A stretch of 64,000 bases of DNA from the NCBI GenBank assembly GCA_029961685.1, contig JARWKL010000009.1, positions 28,459,208 through 28,523,207 of the forward strand. The letters are read 5' to 3'. The notes beneath the pieces were generated by a model that made no database searches, was not told the origin of the DNA, and was given only the letters and a program-made list of their open reading frames with translations. Position numbers and translations under genes: made by a program. Positions 23,115-32,895 of this stretch are shown piece after piece (position 1 is the first letter of the stretch; every line of letters starts with the position of its first letter). The DNA is from Aristolochia californica (taxonomy: Eukaryota; Streptophyta; Magnoliopsida; Piperales; Aristolochiaceae).

Positions 23115-23632
23115 TGTTGACTCCCTTATTGATTTTGATGATAATGAAACTTAATAGAGCTGAGAATTGTAAATCTAGTATTTCATATACTTTTCCTTTA
23201 AGTGGCATCAATTTTAAGGTCTAAAGCATTGAATCAATACAAGCTTCTGAAAATCCTCAAGCTTCAAGGAAATTCAAGAACTCTTGAAGAAGCACTCTCA
23301 GAAGATGAAGAAAAATTGAAAACTACAATTTTACAATTCACTAAGAAATATAAAAAACTTGGTCTATGTAAGAGAATGGTCCACTCATTCCAAAACTTTG
23401 AGGTAAAACACAAACTTGAAGTTTTAGGACATATTTTACATTCAAACATATTTTCAAAAATACTTATACGTATTTCATACATGTTAAAATTACTTAGGAT
23501 CATTCATTTCCATGTTTTAAAAGTCTATTAAATGAACTGGCACTAGAAGGATTGACCAATATCAACCAATGATCTATCAACTAGAAGTGCACATGACGAT
23601 AATATAAAGCATGATCGATCAACCAAGGTCAA
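23115..23632 (+). repeat. F-family LTR, 5' portion only
   Basis: Begins TGTTGACTCCCTTATTG, the expected SIRE-type LTR start, and covers about 520 bp including the first GATCGATC motifs. It then joins directly to integrase sequence (VFLAFAKLYENF). It is preceded by integrase sequence rather than a polypurine tract, so both edges are rearrangement junctions. Confidence 0.65.
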
Positions 23633-23786
23633 TTGGATGATGTTTTTTTGGCCTTTGCAAAACTATATGAAAATTTTTAAAAGAATTTAGGCTATAGTAT
23701 TGTCAAAATTAGGAGTGACAATAGAGGAGAATTTGAAAATTTATATTTCGAGGAATATTGAACAAAGCATGGTATTCCTTGAACTC
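23633..23786 (+). pseudogene. F2 integrase fragment, left of G
   Basis: SIRE-like integrase: FLAFAKLYENF, stop, then NLGYSIVKIRSDNRGEFEN and the start of TKHGIP. The catalytic second Asp region RSDNRGEF is recognisable. Element G is inserted at 23787 and integrase resumes at 28308. Confidence 0.75.
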
Positions 23787-24111
23787 TATTAAAAGTCACC
23801 CTCATCTTTAGGGGTGGCGTGACTAATAAATAAGGAGAACTTTCATAAATATGACATAAAATTGTAATATGGAGGTTGTTGTATGTCCTCTTATTAGTCA
23901 TTGTAAACACCTTCCCACAACTATAAATATTGCCTCAAGGCATGGGGTATAGCATTGAAGCCTCTTCTTCTTGACTCATATTCGTCCTTAGACCTCTCTC
24001 TCTCTCTTTTCTTCTTTCTCTCCCTTGGTTTCTTCACTTCTCACTTCCAAGAGCTAGACTTCATCTCTTATCTCCTCTCTTGTATTTAAGTGTAGACCTT
24101 AGAAATCAACA
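23787..24111 (+). repeat. G 5' LTR
   Basis: 325 bp with a TATA box at 23932-23939 and a CT-rich tail. Its first ~45 bp are altered compared with the 3' LTR. Confidence 0.8.
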
Positions 24112-24123
24112 TGGTAGCAGAGC

Positions 24124-24397
24124 GGGCAAAGATCTGAGATGGAAAAGGAGAAGAAGATGGAGAAGAAAGTGCGGAAGAAGAAGAAGAAGAAAAGGAAAAA
24201 GAAAAAAATTAGGAGTTTCTCGTTCCCTTTAGTTTCTTTCCCAATTCTTGTTTTTATTGGTTTTCTCACCTCTTTTACCATATGTTTTACATATCAAATT
24301 TTATACCGTTGGAAAGATATTTGTGTAGCAGCAGTAAGCTTCACTTTTTTTGAACAATTTGTACCAAAATGACCAAGAATTTATATTGATAATTATT
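24124..24397 (+). other. G leader with Lys-rich open frame
   Basis: A purine-rich stretch (GAAGAAG/AAGAAAA) directly after the primer site gives a short Lys/Glu-rich frame starting at 24139. I see no protein family in it; low complexity explains the open frame. Confidence 0.4.
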
Positions 24398-26255
24398 GTT
24401 GATTTTCAGAACTCCATGAATTTAGCTCATGGAGAAAAATGGAGAAAAACCCATTGGGAGAAAACTAGAAGAAGAATGTGTTATGGTCTAATGTCCTAAC
24501 CCTCCCCTTGAAACTCTATTTATAGATTAATAAAACTACTATATTACAATAATACCCCTGAACTTAGGGTTTAGGGTTTTAACCATGGAACTTTAATCTA
24601 ATTACATCAATGTCATCTCTATGAGATGACCCTTTATTTACCATCCTGCCATCATTGTATGTGGAGGCCCGTCTTCTATATCTCTTGGGTGTATGGTCTT
24701 CCTTGGTCTTATGGGCTTGGGTCCATCTTCTAATACACTTAGATATGTGGGCATTCCTTGGTCGTGTGGGCTTGGGCCCTATCTTCCCCCCCAGTCTGAG
24801 TCTCGGCCGGCACTAAATCGACGCTCAATGAAATTTTCCTAACTTAGGAAAACCTTTAATCAGGAAATAAGTCATCTTCTTCCCCGCGCTGAAGAGATCA
24901 GAAAACCAAATATGCATATATGTATCATCGCGGCAATCAAAAAGATTTCATAAATAACCAGCGAAGGATTAACAATGTCTGGAAATAAAAAAAAAAATTC
25001 CACTAGAATAACTCAGAAGAACTAGCAGATATAATCTACAACAGTAGTGGAGAAGGCGACAATGCCTTCTTCTTCCTCTCGGCCCCGAACAGAGCACTGG
25101 AGTTGCTGTTGAAGCGATGTCCAAATACGGCAATGCAAATGAAGGAAACTTTCCGAGAGCGTACCAAAGATATCCTGCTGTCGATGTCAATGAAGGAGAT
25201 CCTTCTTGCCATCAAAGACGACATTAGGCAATGAAGAAAGTCAGTTCTCTGTTGCTTGAAAGACGTTGATTCTGTTTGGAACTTGGTCGGAGTTTCCGTT
25301 GATGGAGAAGGAGACCGGTCGTGAAACTGGTTGGCGACGGAAATCTTTCAATTAGCAGAGAATATACGAGTCTTGGATGATGGGTTCTGTCTGGAGATGT
25401 CACTCAATGGAATAACAGAGAGCTGAGACACCGAAACTTGCTCAAGGCCGTTCTCTGGTGAAATTTCTCCTTCAGACCAAACAGAGAGCAATCAAGACCT
25501 TCCGAAAATAAACAGAGTGTCGTCGGATGACAATGTCTCCGTACTGGCAAACCCAACCAGGCCGCGTCCCCTCCGGCAATGACATTGTCAAAGATGGCCT
25601 CCAAAGATATGGACTCACTGGTATGACGTTGTTTAGCCGTAGCAACTCGGCTCAACTCAGATACGAAAAAAACAGTGTGCAATAAAAAAAACTTAACAAA
25701 ATCAATGGACTAGGCAAAAGGTATCAAAATTTAAATCTGAATTTCAGCAACTATGAAAAAAAAAACTTCAATATGAGAAAATAAAATAATGGGTTTCTGA
25801 AATACTAAAAACCATACTACGAGTCCTGAAAATCAAAGCTTTAATACCATGTTGATTTTCAGGACTCCATGAATTTAGCTTACGGAGAAAAAGGGAGAGA
25901 GAGCAATTGGGAGAAAGCTCGAGGAAGAACGGGTTATGGACTTGATGTACTAACCCTCCCCCTGAAGCACTATTTATAGATTAATGAAACTATTTTATTA
26001 CAATAACACCCCTAAACTTAGGGTTTATGGTTTTAACCCTGGAACTTTAATCTAATTACATCAATGCCATCTCTATGAGATGACCTTTTATTTACCATCT
26101 TGCCATCATTGTATGTGTATGAGCCTTCTCTTTGATCTGTGGGCTTTGAACTTGTCTTCTATATCTCTTGGATGCATGGGTCTTCCTTGGTCTTATGGAC
26201 TTGGGCCTATCTTCTAATACACTTGGATATGTGGCCCCTCCTTAGTCGTGTGGGT
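24398..26255 (-). mobile_element. Non-coding LTR element A2 inside G
   Basis: Family A element on the minus strand. The LTRs are 24398-24785 and 25850-26255, the second lacking its last ~20 bp. The primer site (TGGTATTAAAGC on the minus strand) is at 25838-25849. The polypurine side is eroded (CTTCCCCCCCAG at 24783-24794). The ~1.06-kb interior is without recognised coding motifs; short Arg/Ser-rich frames at 24969-25682 are not supported. Confidence 0.8.
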
Positions 26256-26628
26256 CATGCAGGTATTTTGTTGGATGCGCAAATCCGAATTTAAGCTAAC
26301 TTTTTTGCTTAACTTTTTGAGTTGCTAATGTTGGTTAATTTTCTTATTTGTGTTCAAAATTTAATCAAGATTTTACCAAGTTGAGTATCTTTCCTTCATT
26401 AAGTTTTCTTTCTTTGATCTAACATTACATTAGTTTCCTTAAGAGAAGACTTTTCCTATGTGACTTTAGTTTCCTTTTACCAAAGTCTGAAATTTTGAAT
26501 TAGAAAGTGTTGTTTCCTTATTATAAATTAAAAATATTAGTAACCTAAATCTCCCATATTCTAGAATTTATCTCTTGAATATTTTTTTCCAAATTGGTCA
26601 AGTTGTGTTAAAAAAAGTAATTGCCTTA
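26256..26628 (+). other. G interior, T-rich spacer
   Basis: T-rich, no open frame of note, no repeat recognised. It ends in the CCTTA duplicated by the solo LTR at 26629. Confidence 0.4.
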
Positions 26629-27015
26629 TGTAGAATTTAGGATCCTGTGAGAAAGGACTATAGATCAACGAAAAAGAAGAAGAAGAAGAGAGAAAAGGAG
26701 AGGAAAAGAAGAAGGACGTAGACGGAGAGAGTTTGGATTAAGGGGAGAAGAGATCTCGCCGATCAAGGAAGAGGGAGGCTGGAAAAATATCTGGAAAAAG
26801 AGGAGAGAGCTTCAATGCTCTACCTCTTAGCCAATGCCTTTATTTATAGCTTTAGCCCTTAGGGCTAAAACTTGATAAAATAAAATACATAAAAGGAACA
26901 TGTATTTACATCTTTACGCCATATTTATGGAAATCATCAAATTTTACCCTTATGCCACCACTTTGACGTGTGGGCTTCTAGCCCTGAGCTTGTGTGTTGA
27001 GCCCATCTTCCAACA
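26629..27015 (-). repeat. Solo LTR of B/C copia family with perfect duplication
   Basis: 387 bp, TGTAGAATTTAGGATCC..ATCTTCCAACA on the plus strand, the reverse complement of a B/C-type LTR. Flanked by perfect CCTTA copies at 26624-26628 and 27016-27020. Confidence 0.93.
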
Positions 27016-27020
27016 CCTTA

Positions 27021-27953
27021 TATGAGAAGGTTAATTTAAGCAAGTTTCTATTATTATGTTCCATCTCTAAAAGTTTCTTATTGGATATATTTTATTTAAG
27101 TTTCCTCGATCATCATGTTCATAGAGAATTATTTTTCTATCTCCCTCTTGGGTCATACATGGCAAATTTATTATGATATTTCAATACTACCACTACAGTC
27201 TCTTCCTTATTATGGTGGTGGCCATTGCTCTTTTACTCAGTTGTCTTTCTCCTACCAACCGTTTTTTACTTTCATTTACCCTCTTTTGCCAACCCCTTCA
27301 TACATTGCTTTGGTTGGTCCTCTTTTTATATATAAGTGGTTTTAAGTCCATTGAGACTTTTTTATTGGTACCCTCTGTTTATCGTTGTCTTTTGAGTGAA
27401 AGGCATTACTCTCTTTTGTGATTATTATCACTATTTTGTTCAAAATCATTTGATGTTGGTTTCAACTCCTGCTTTATCACCCGTGTTTTTTACTTTTTTA
27501 CAGTATTTATCCGATTGAGTACTTATCATTGGGACACTTTGATGAAGGAGATAATTACTACAACTTTTTTTTTGTTTCAAGCTAGGATCACAACCATTAT
27601 CTCCCATCTTGAGGGGGAGAATAGAAGGAGAAATATGAAGGGTGAAATTGGAAGTTGAGTGTTTCAGTAGTTGCGCCTCCCTTCAAATTGAATTATGGGT
27701 ATTGCTATCATTTGAGAAGAAGAAGTATAATCTACAATGATGAATTCCACATGTTGTGGTAATAAAATTTTATGTGACTAGAATATCCATGAAAGGGGGA
27801 CAATAATATGAGAACAAGATCAAGACTACAAGCAAGATGTGAACAAAAACAAGATGAATCAAAGCAAGGCAATCAAAAATTTTTTCAAACACACAATTTT
27901 CTTGACCAAGATTTTTTGCAAAGTAAAGTAACAAAAACCAACTTGAGGGGGAG
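27021..27953 (+). other. G interior, 3' part
   Basis: About 930 bp of T-rich sequence up to the polypurine tract. Three overlapping frames of 60-82 codons (26994-27421) are hydrophobic because of T-richness and match no family that I know. Shares TTTTAAGTCCATTGAGAC and TTGGGACAC phrases with the A3 interior. Confidence 0.5.
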
Positions 27954-28307
27954 TGTTAAAAGATACAAGACTAGCTAATAAGGAGAACTTCCATAAAGAT
28001 GACAAAGAATTTCAATTATGCAAGCTAGTGTATATCCTCTTATGTCTTTTTCATTTTGAATCATGTAGCCCTAAGAGAATTTCAGTAATTGTAAACACCT
28101 TCCAACAACTATAAATATAGCCTCAAGGCACGTGGCAGAGCATTCAAGCCACTTCCTCTTGACTCAAATTCGTCCTCACACCTCTCTCTTTTCATCTTCT
28201 TTCTCTCCCTTGGTTTCTTCTCTCCTCTCTCCTAGAAGCTAGACTTCCGCTCTTATCTCCTTCCCTTGAGATCTCTTGTGTTTATGTGTTGGCCTTAGAA
28301 ATCAACA
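27954..28307 (+). repeat. G 3' LTR
   Basis: 354 bp, TGTTAAAAGATACAAGAC..GAAATCAACA, with a TATA box at 28110-28117. It follows a perfect TTGAGGGGGAG tract. Confidence 0.85.
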
Positions 28308-29383
28308 AACTTCTCAACAAAATGGTGTTGTTGAGAAAAGAAATAGAACCTTAATTGAGTTGAGAAGAGCTATGCTACATACAGAGAAACATGCCACATA
28401 AATTTTGGGCCGAAGCCATAAATACCATTTGCTACATTATAAACCAAGTGAACATGAGGCTCATTCTCAATAAAAGTCCCAATGAATTGTATAAGGGCAC
28501 CCTTCCCAACATCACCTATTTCTGAACATTTGGATGCACAATGTATTCACATTGAAAGAACCAAAGGAAATATTAGGGAAGTTTGACTTTAGGGCTGATA
28601 TAGGATTTTTCTTGGGTTATTCAATTATTGTAAGGCATATAGGGCTTTTTACAAGACATCTATGAGAGTCGGGGAGTAGGTATAGGTTGAGTTTGACGAA
28701 TCTGATTCACCAAGTCTAGCCCCAACTAAAATTTCTGATGATGAAGAGGGAAACCCCTCTAACTCATCCCCAGGATTTCAATCTCAAGAACAAAATCTTG
28801 AAGAGAACCCAAATGAGGCAAATAACCAGGAAGAACCACCTATGGAGCCAAAGAAATATTGATCACACCCTAGAACAAATCATTGGTGACCCTAAAAAAA
28901 TTGCAACTAGAAGATGGTGAAATTATGGAAAATTGTGCCTTCATTTCTCAAATAAAGCCCAAAAAATTTGCCAAAGCTGAAAAAAATGACTTTTTAATTC
29001 TGGAAATTCAAGAGGAATTGAATCGATTTGAAAGAAACAAAGTTTGGACGCTAGTAACTAGACCCAAAAATCAACAAGTCATAGGAACTAAATGGGTTTT
29101 TAGGAACAAAGGCAAAGAGGAAAACCAAGTAGCAAGAAATAAAGCCAAAGGATATAACCAAGAAAAAGGAATTGGTTTCAAATAAACTTATGCACAAATT
29201 AGAGGTAATTCGAATCCTATTAGCCTATGCTTGTCACATTAAGTTACAATTGTACAAATGGATGTAAAGAGTGCATTCCTAAAAGAGTACATTCAAGAAG
29301 AAGTTTATGTTGAACAATCTGTATGTTTTGAAGACATGAGCAAGCTTGATCATGTATACAAATTACATAAAGCATTATATGGG
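28308..29383 (+). pseudogene. F2 integrase-reverse transcriptase remnant, right of G
   Basis: Continues the SIRE-like polyprotein: SQQNGVVEKRNRTLIEL (28315-), AEAINTICYIINQVN, and NELYKGTLPNITYF of the integrase tail. After an acidic linker (28690-28880) comes the start of reverse transcriptase: ILEIQEELNRFERNKVW, GTKWVFRNKGKEENQ (29080-), MDVKSAFLKEYIQEEVYVEQ (29260-) and [10 protein letters not shown]. It stops there because LTR I1 starts at 29384; the catalytic YVDD region is absent. Stops and shifts are frequent. Confidence 0.85.
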
Positions 29384-29721
29384 TGTTGAAAGATATAGAT
29401 AAGCTTTAAGTGTCATTATTGTAAATATCTTATATTTTTTGTTTCTTCTTCACTCTTTCTAGGGTGAGGGGTATACTTGTAATTTATGTACCCTTGATAT
29501 CTATAAATAAAGGTTAAGGGGGAGGGTTTGGAGATAAGCCTACAACCCTAATTCACCCCTCAATTCTCTCCTCTACTTGCTCACCAATCTCCTCTCTCCC
29601 GGTCGTCCTTTCTCTTATTCTTACTCTCTTCTCTTCTTCTTCCTCTTCTTGTTTTCTTCTTCCTTCTCTCTTCCATTATCTTAGGTTGAAGACTTTATAT
29701 TATGGAATCCTGAAATCATCA
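29384..29721 (+). repeat. LTR of family I (I1)
   Basis: 338 bp, TGTTGAAAGATATAGATAAGC..GAAATCATCA, followed by primer site TGGTATCAGAGT (29722-29733), so this is a 5' LTR. TATA box at 29512-29519. The related LTR at 58976-59297 is on the opposite strand. No matching 3' LTR was found. Confidence 0.8.
29512..29519 (+). promoter_or_regulatory. LTR TATA box (I1)
   Basis: TATAAATA in the central part of the I1 LTR, followed by AAGG and a CT-rich U5 region, as in the other LTR families here. Confidence 0.5.
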
Positions 29722-30669
29722 TGGTATCAGAGTTTTTCTACTCGGATTATGATTCATGAAGGAACTGTTGACATGGAGGAGCTGCATGACAAAGATTAAC
29801 TCTTTCTCTTGATCTTGGATTTAAAGCAGTAGATACCCCATGCTTCTTGTCAGTATTATAATTGATTTTCAATGCTTCTGCTGATATGTAATTTTTTGTT
29901 GCTGCTAATCTGCTTGTGGTAACAATACTTTTGTTTTATGCTGAGCATGCTAATCTGCTTGTTTATAACTTTGAACTCATTTTTCTTCCGTTGTCATTTA
30001 CTATTGTCGTATGATACTATTCAGTAAAAAATTTCTCCTTGAATCCTTGAATCTGCAAGTACCTACGTTGTTTGCTATTGAGCCTACTAATCTACAACCT
30101 TTTTGTTGAGCTAGCTTGAGTGCCATGTGAACATTTTAATTTTGCTATTCGGATCCAACTGCCCAGCATTGACAATGGTTTTCATTGAGTACATTTCAAT
30201 GCAATTAGCTAGCTTTTCAAGTACCAAATGCTAGCAAAAAGAGCACTAAAGATGTTGAGCTTGGCAAGTACCAAATGAAATTCCTCCTAGCAAAGAGCAT
30301 TGAAGACCTGCTCCAGTAATTTCAAGTAATCCAACAATTGACGTGCCCCGGTTAACACCTCACAAGCTGCATCATTGCCCCAAGCATGGATGTTTGGACA
30401 TGCTTTCTTGCCGTTTGAGTAATCTGAAGCATGCATCTGCTGGTCAAAACACTTTGAGGCCTCTCATGTGTTTTTGTTGCTACCATCTCTTAGATGTGTG
30501 CTACATAGAAAAAGGAAACAAAATGTTCAAAGAAAATTTGCTTTGTGCGATCGAATGAAAGTATTAGAACCTGATTGGAGTGTAGGATGAAAGTATTAGC
30601 AATTGACGGAAGAAGTTGTTATTTTTTTATTTTTATATCTCGCTGGTATATGGGAAAGTTATTAGTATG
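29722..30669 (+). other. Interior of I1, non-coding
   Basis: About 950 bp with no gag or pol motif. A short internal near-duplication around 30205-30290 (AAGTACCAAATG twice, with CTAGCAAAGAGCA/CTAGCAAAAAGAGCA) is visible. A 71-codon frame at 30343-30558 has no recognised domain. Confidence 0.45.
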
Positions 30670-30889
30670 TAGGGGTGGCATTGAGTCTAGCCGAGCTCGA
30701 ACCTGCCTATGTTCGAGCTGGGCTTGATATAAATATTTCGAACTAGAACTAAACCCTAAAATTGTAATCGAGCTCCAACCTAAATTTAAAACTTTACATA
30801 AAATTATGCATAAATACTACATAAAATTGGGCTTGACCTCTACATAAAATTGGGCATGACCTCTGTATATAAAAGAAAATACATAACCT

Positions 30890-31003
30890 ATTCTCTTGAG
30901 ATGTAACAAAAGCAGTTCAACTTTCATAAACTTTTGCTCACGCAAATGATCAATTCCTTTACAAATTTCATAGAACTCTGCATGTGGAAAGAGATATGTT
31001 ATA
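30890..31003 (-). pseudogene. ANTH/AP180-type clathrin assembly protein exon fragment
   Basis: The minus strand encodes AEFYEICKGIDHLREQKFMKVE, close to the conserved ANTH-domain stretch of plant AP180/CALM proteins (SEFYEICKGLDLAREQKFMKVE-like), which bind phosphoinositides and clathrin. A splice-acceptor-like CACATGCAG lies just upstream (about 31003 downward). The usual QPP after KVE is lost. With the fragment at 31215-31273 it keeps gene order, so genomic exons plus an intron were captured. Family assignment is from memory of the motif. Confidence 0.7.
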
Positions 31004-31214
31004 GTTCTACAGAAAGCTAAATAATGTAGAAACCCAAAAAAACAAAAAACAAAATAGAGAATGTCAAGAACCATGAATATCATGTTCCCTTTTTAGGATT
31101 GTTACATCTTAATACTCTTAATTTTCAGAACAGGAAAAAAATGACATTTCATTGTAAACATATTAATCACTATAGAAACTTCCAGACTTAACAAACCTAT
31201 GACACATACATGAT

Positions 31215-31273
31215 GCCCTACCCTCTTATAAATGTCAAGCGCTCTAACAACATCCTGCTGCTACATCTCAAAA
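31215..31273 (-). pseudogene. Upstream ANTH/AP180 exon fragment
   Basis: The minus strand reads QQDVVRALDIYKRVG, corresponding to the AVRALDIYKRAG segment that precedes the EFYEICKGLD block in ANTH proteins. The ~210 bp between the fragments would be the intron. Too short to be functional. Confidence 0.6.
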
Positions 31274-31605
31274 AACTGCCAAAAAGGTTAACAACTAAAT
31301 CATAAACACTATCAATAGAGTTGTACATATATGGCAAACTATGAATTCCAATTCCACTCAACTGAAAATCATTGTGTGGATTATTTCCAACTCAATTGGA
31401 TGTGTTCTCAAAAGCTCATAGCTTGATATCTGGATTTTTTTTTTTAACTAAAGTTGTTTTTATCATTAAAGTAGAATGTTGAAAGATGGGCCCAACCCCA
31501 TAAAATATGGACCCACATAAGAGTTTTAGTTTAAAGGTGTTTTAGTCATGTTAATCTTCTATTTATATTGAGTTATTTGATTATTCTAGGACTTATCTTT
31601 AAGAG

Positions 31606-31991
31606 TGTTGGAAGATGGGCTCAAGCCCACGAGCTCAAGACAAGAAGCCCGTCAAAGGAGTGGCATATGTGTAAAATATGGTACTTTCCATAAAGATGAC
31701 ATAGAAGTGTAAATATGTGTTCCTTTTATATCTTTTGTTTTATCAAGTTGTAGCCCTAGGAGCATTGTAAAACTATAAATAAAGCATTGGCTAAAAGGTA
31801 GGGCATTGAAGCACTCTCCTCTCTTTCCACAAATTCGTCCAGCCCTCATTTTTCTTTTTGACGCAACCCTCTTCTTCCTTAATCCAAACTCTCTCCTTCC
31901 ACGTTCTTCTTCTTGTCTTCTCCTTCTCTCTTCTTCTTCTTCTTCTTTCTTGTTGATCTAAAGTTCCTTTCATAAGATTCTAAATTCTACA
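31606..31991 (+). repeat. B2 5' LTR
   Basis: 386 bp, TGTTGGAAGATGGGCTC..TTCTACA. TATA box at 31774-31781. A few bases (CACA of CCCACACGTC) are missing relative to the 3' LTR. Confidence 0.93.
31774..31781 (+). promoter_or_regulatory. LTR TATA box (B2)
   Basis: TATAAATA at the position shared by all B/C LTRs; the CT-rich leader begins about 40 bp downstream. Confidence 0.6.
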
Positions 31992-32003
31992 TGGTATCAA
32001 AGC

Positions 32004-32895
32004 AAGGAGTTTAGGATCTTTTCTTGGAGTTATTATGAAATTTGTTCAAGAAGTTGTAAAAGGAGTTCAGTCATGAAGAGATAAGTTCATATTCTTCTTA
32101 TTTACGTTTTTTTTTTTGTTTCCTTTTCTTATTTACATACTCTTTTTTACTGTTTTTCTTTACTTCTTGAATTTTGAGTCACATCAAATCAAGATAAATC
32201 TTTATATGTTGTAAAGATTTATTTTTATGACTAAATTGATGTTATAATCTTGACTCCTTGTAAATCAATTACAAGAGTGGTCAAGATCATTTGTTGTTTG
32301 CATCTTATTAAGATTGATGGGTGAAATTCAATTACCTTTATGTAATTTGGATCCATCTTATTTGAGGTAGAATTTCAGCACATGTTGTTGTATCTTCTCC
32401 TACTTAAGGTTGCTCATGGGTTTGTGTTATGTTGTTGGATGCCTATTATATGTTTGATGAAATTCTAGCAGTCATTTACCCTTTGTAGTTCCACTTTTTT
32501 TTAACTTCAACCATTGATTTTTTTTTTACGTTGAAGTCTCCCATGAGCTGAAGATAAATCTCTTCCAAGTGTCTTAGTTTTTCATTAAATCTTCTCTAAA
32601 TTTTTGTCTAATACTCGTTTGTGTTGGAGTTTGGATTAAGGCCTAATCGGTTGCATCTACTTTCTTCTCTTTGTTCTTATGAATACATGAGAAGTTGAGT
32701 GATGGCTGGATGTTATTATCACTTTCTAAAGGCACAAATTTGTTGATAATTTGGTGTTTGCCCTTGTGAAAGAAATTGGTTCTTGTTCTCTTTTGTTGGT
32801 GATTGATTTGGTCTACGAGTTCTTCAAATTACATTGAATAATTGTTCTTTGAAGAAGACATTTTCCCTTGACCTCCATATTTTACTTGCCTCATC
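32004..32895 (+). other. B2 untranslated leader
   Basis: Nearly 900 bp collinear with 7774-8661 of B1 and with the split leader of C. T-rich, without an open frame. Confidence 0.6.

Larger units (their letters stand above)
23787..28307 (+). mobile_element. Non-coding LTR element G with nested insertions
   Basis: The LTRs are 23787-24111 (TATTAAAAG..AAATCAACA) and 27954-28307 (TGTTAAAAGATAC..AAATCAACA). Primer site TGGTAGCAGAGC is at 24112-24123 and polypurine tract TTGAGGGGGAG at 27943-27953. Flanks AACTC (23782-23786) and AACTT (28308-28312) form a 5-bp duplication with one change, inside F2 integrase. Without A2 (24398-26255) and a solo LTR (26629-27015) the interior is about 1.6 kb and has no gag or pol. 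Part of it (27330-27560) resembles A3 near 39060-39200. Confidence 0.85.

Noticed and set aside
24139..24372. Lys-rich open frame as a small basic protein gene
   Set aside because: It is a by-product of a purine-rich GAAGAAG leader next to the G primer-binding site; opposite-strand frames are equally open.
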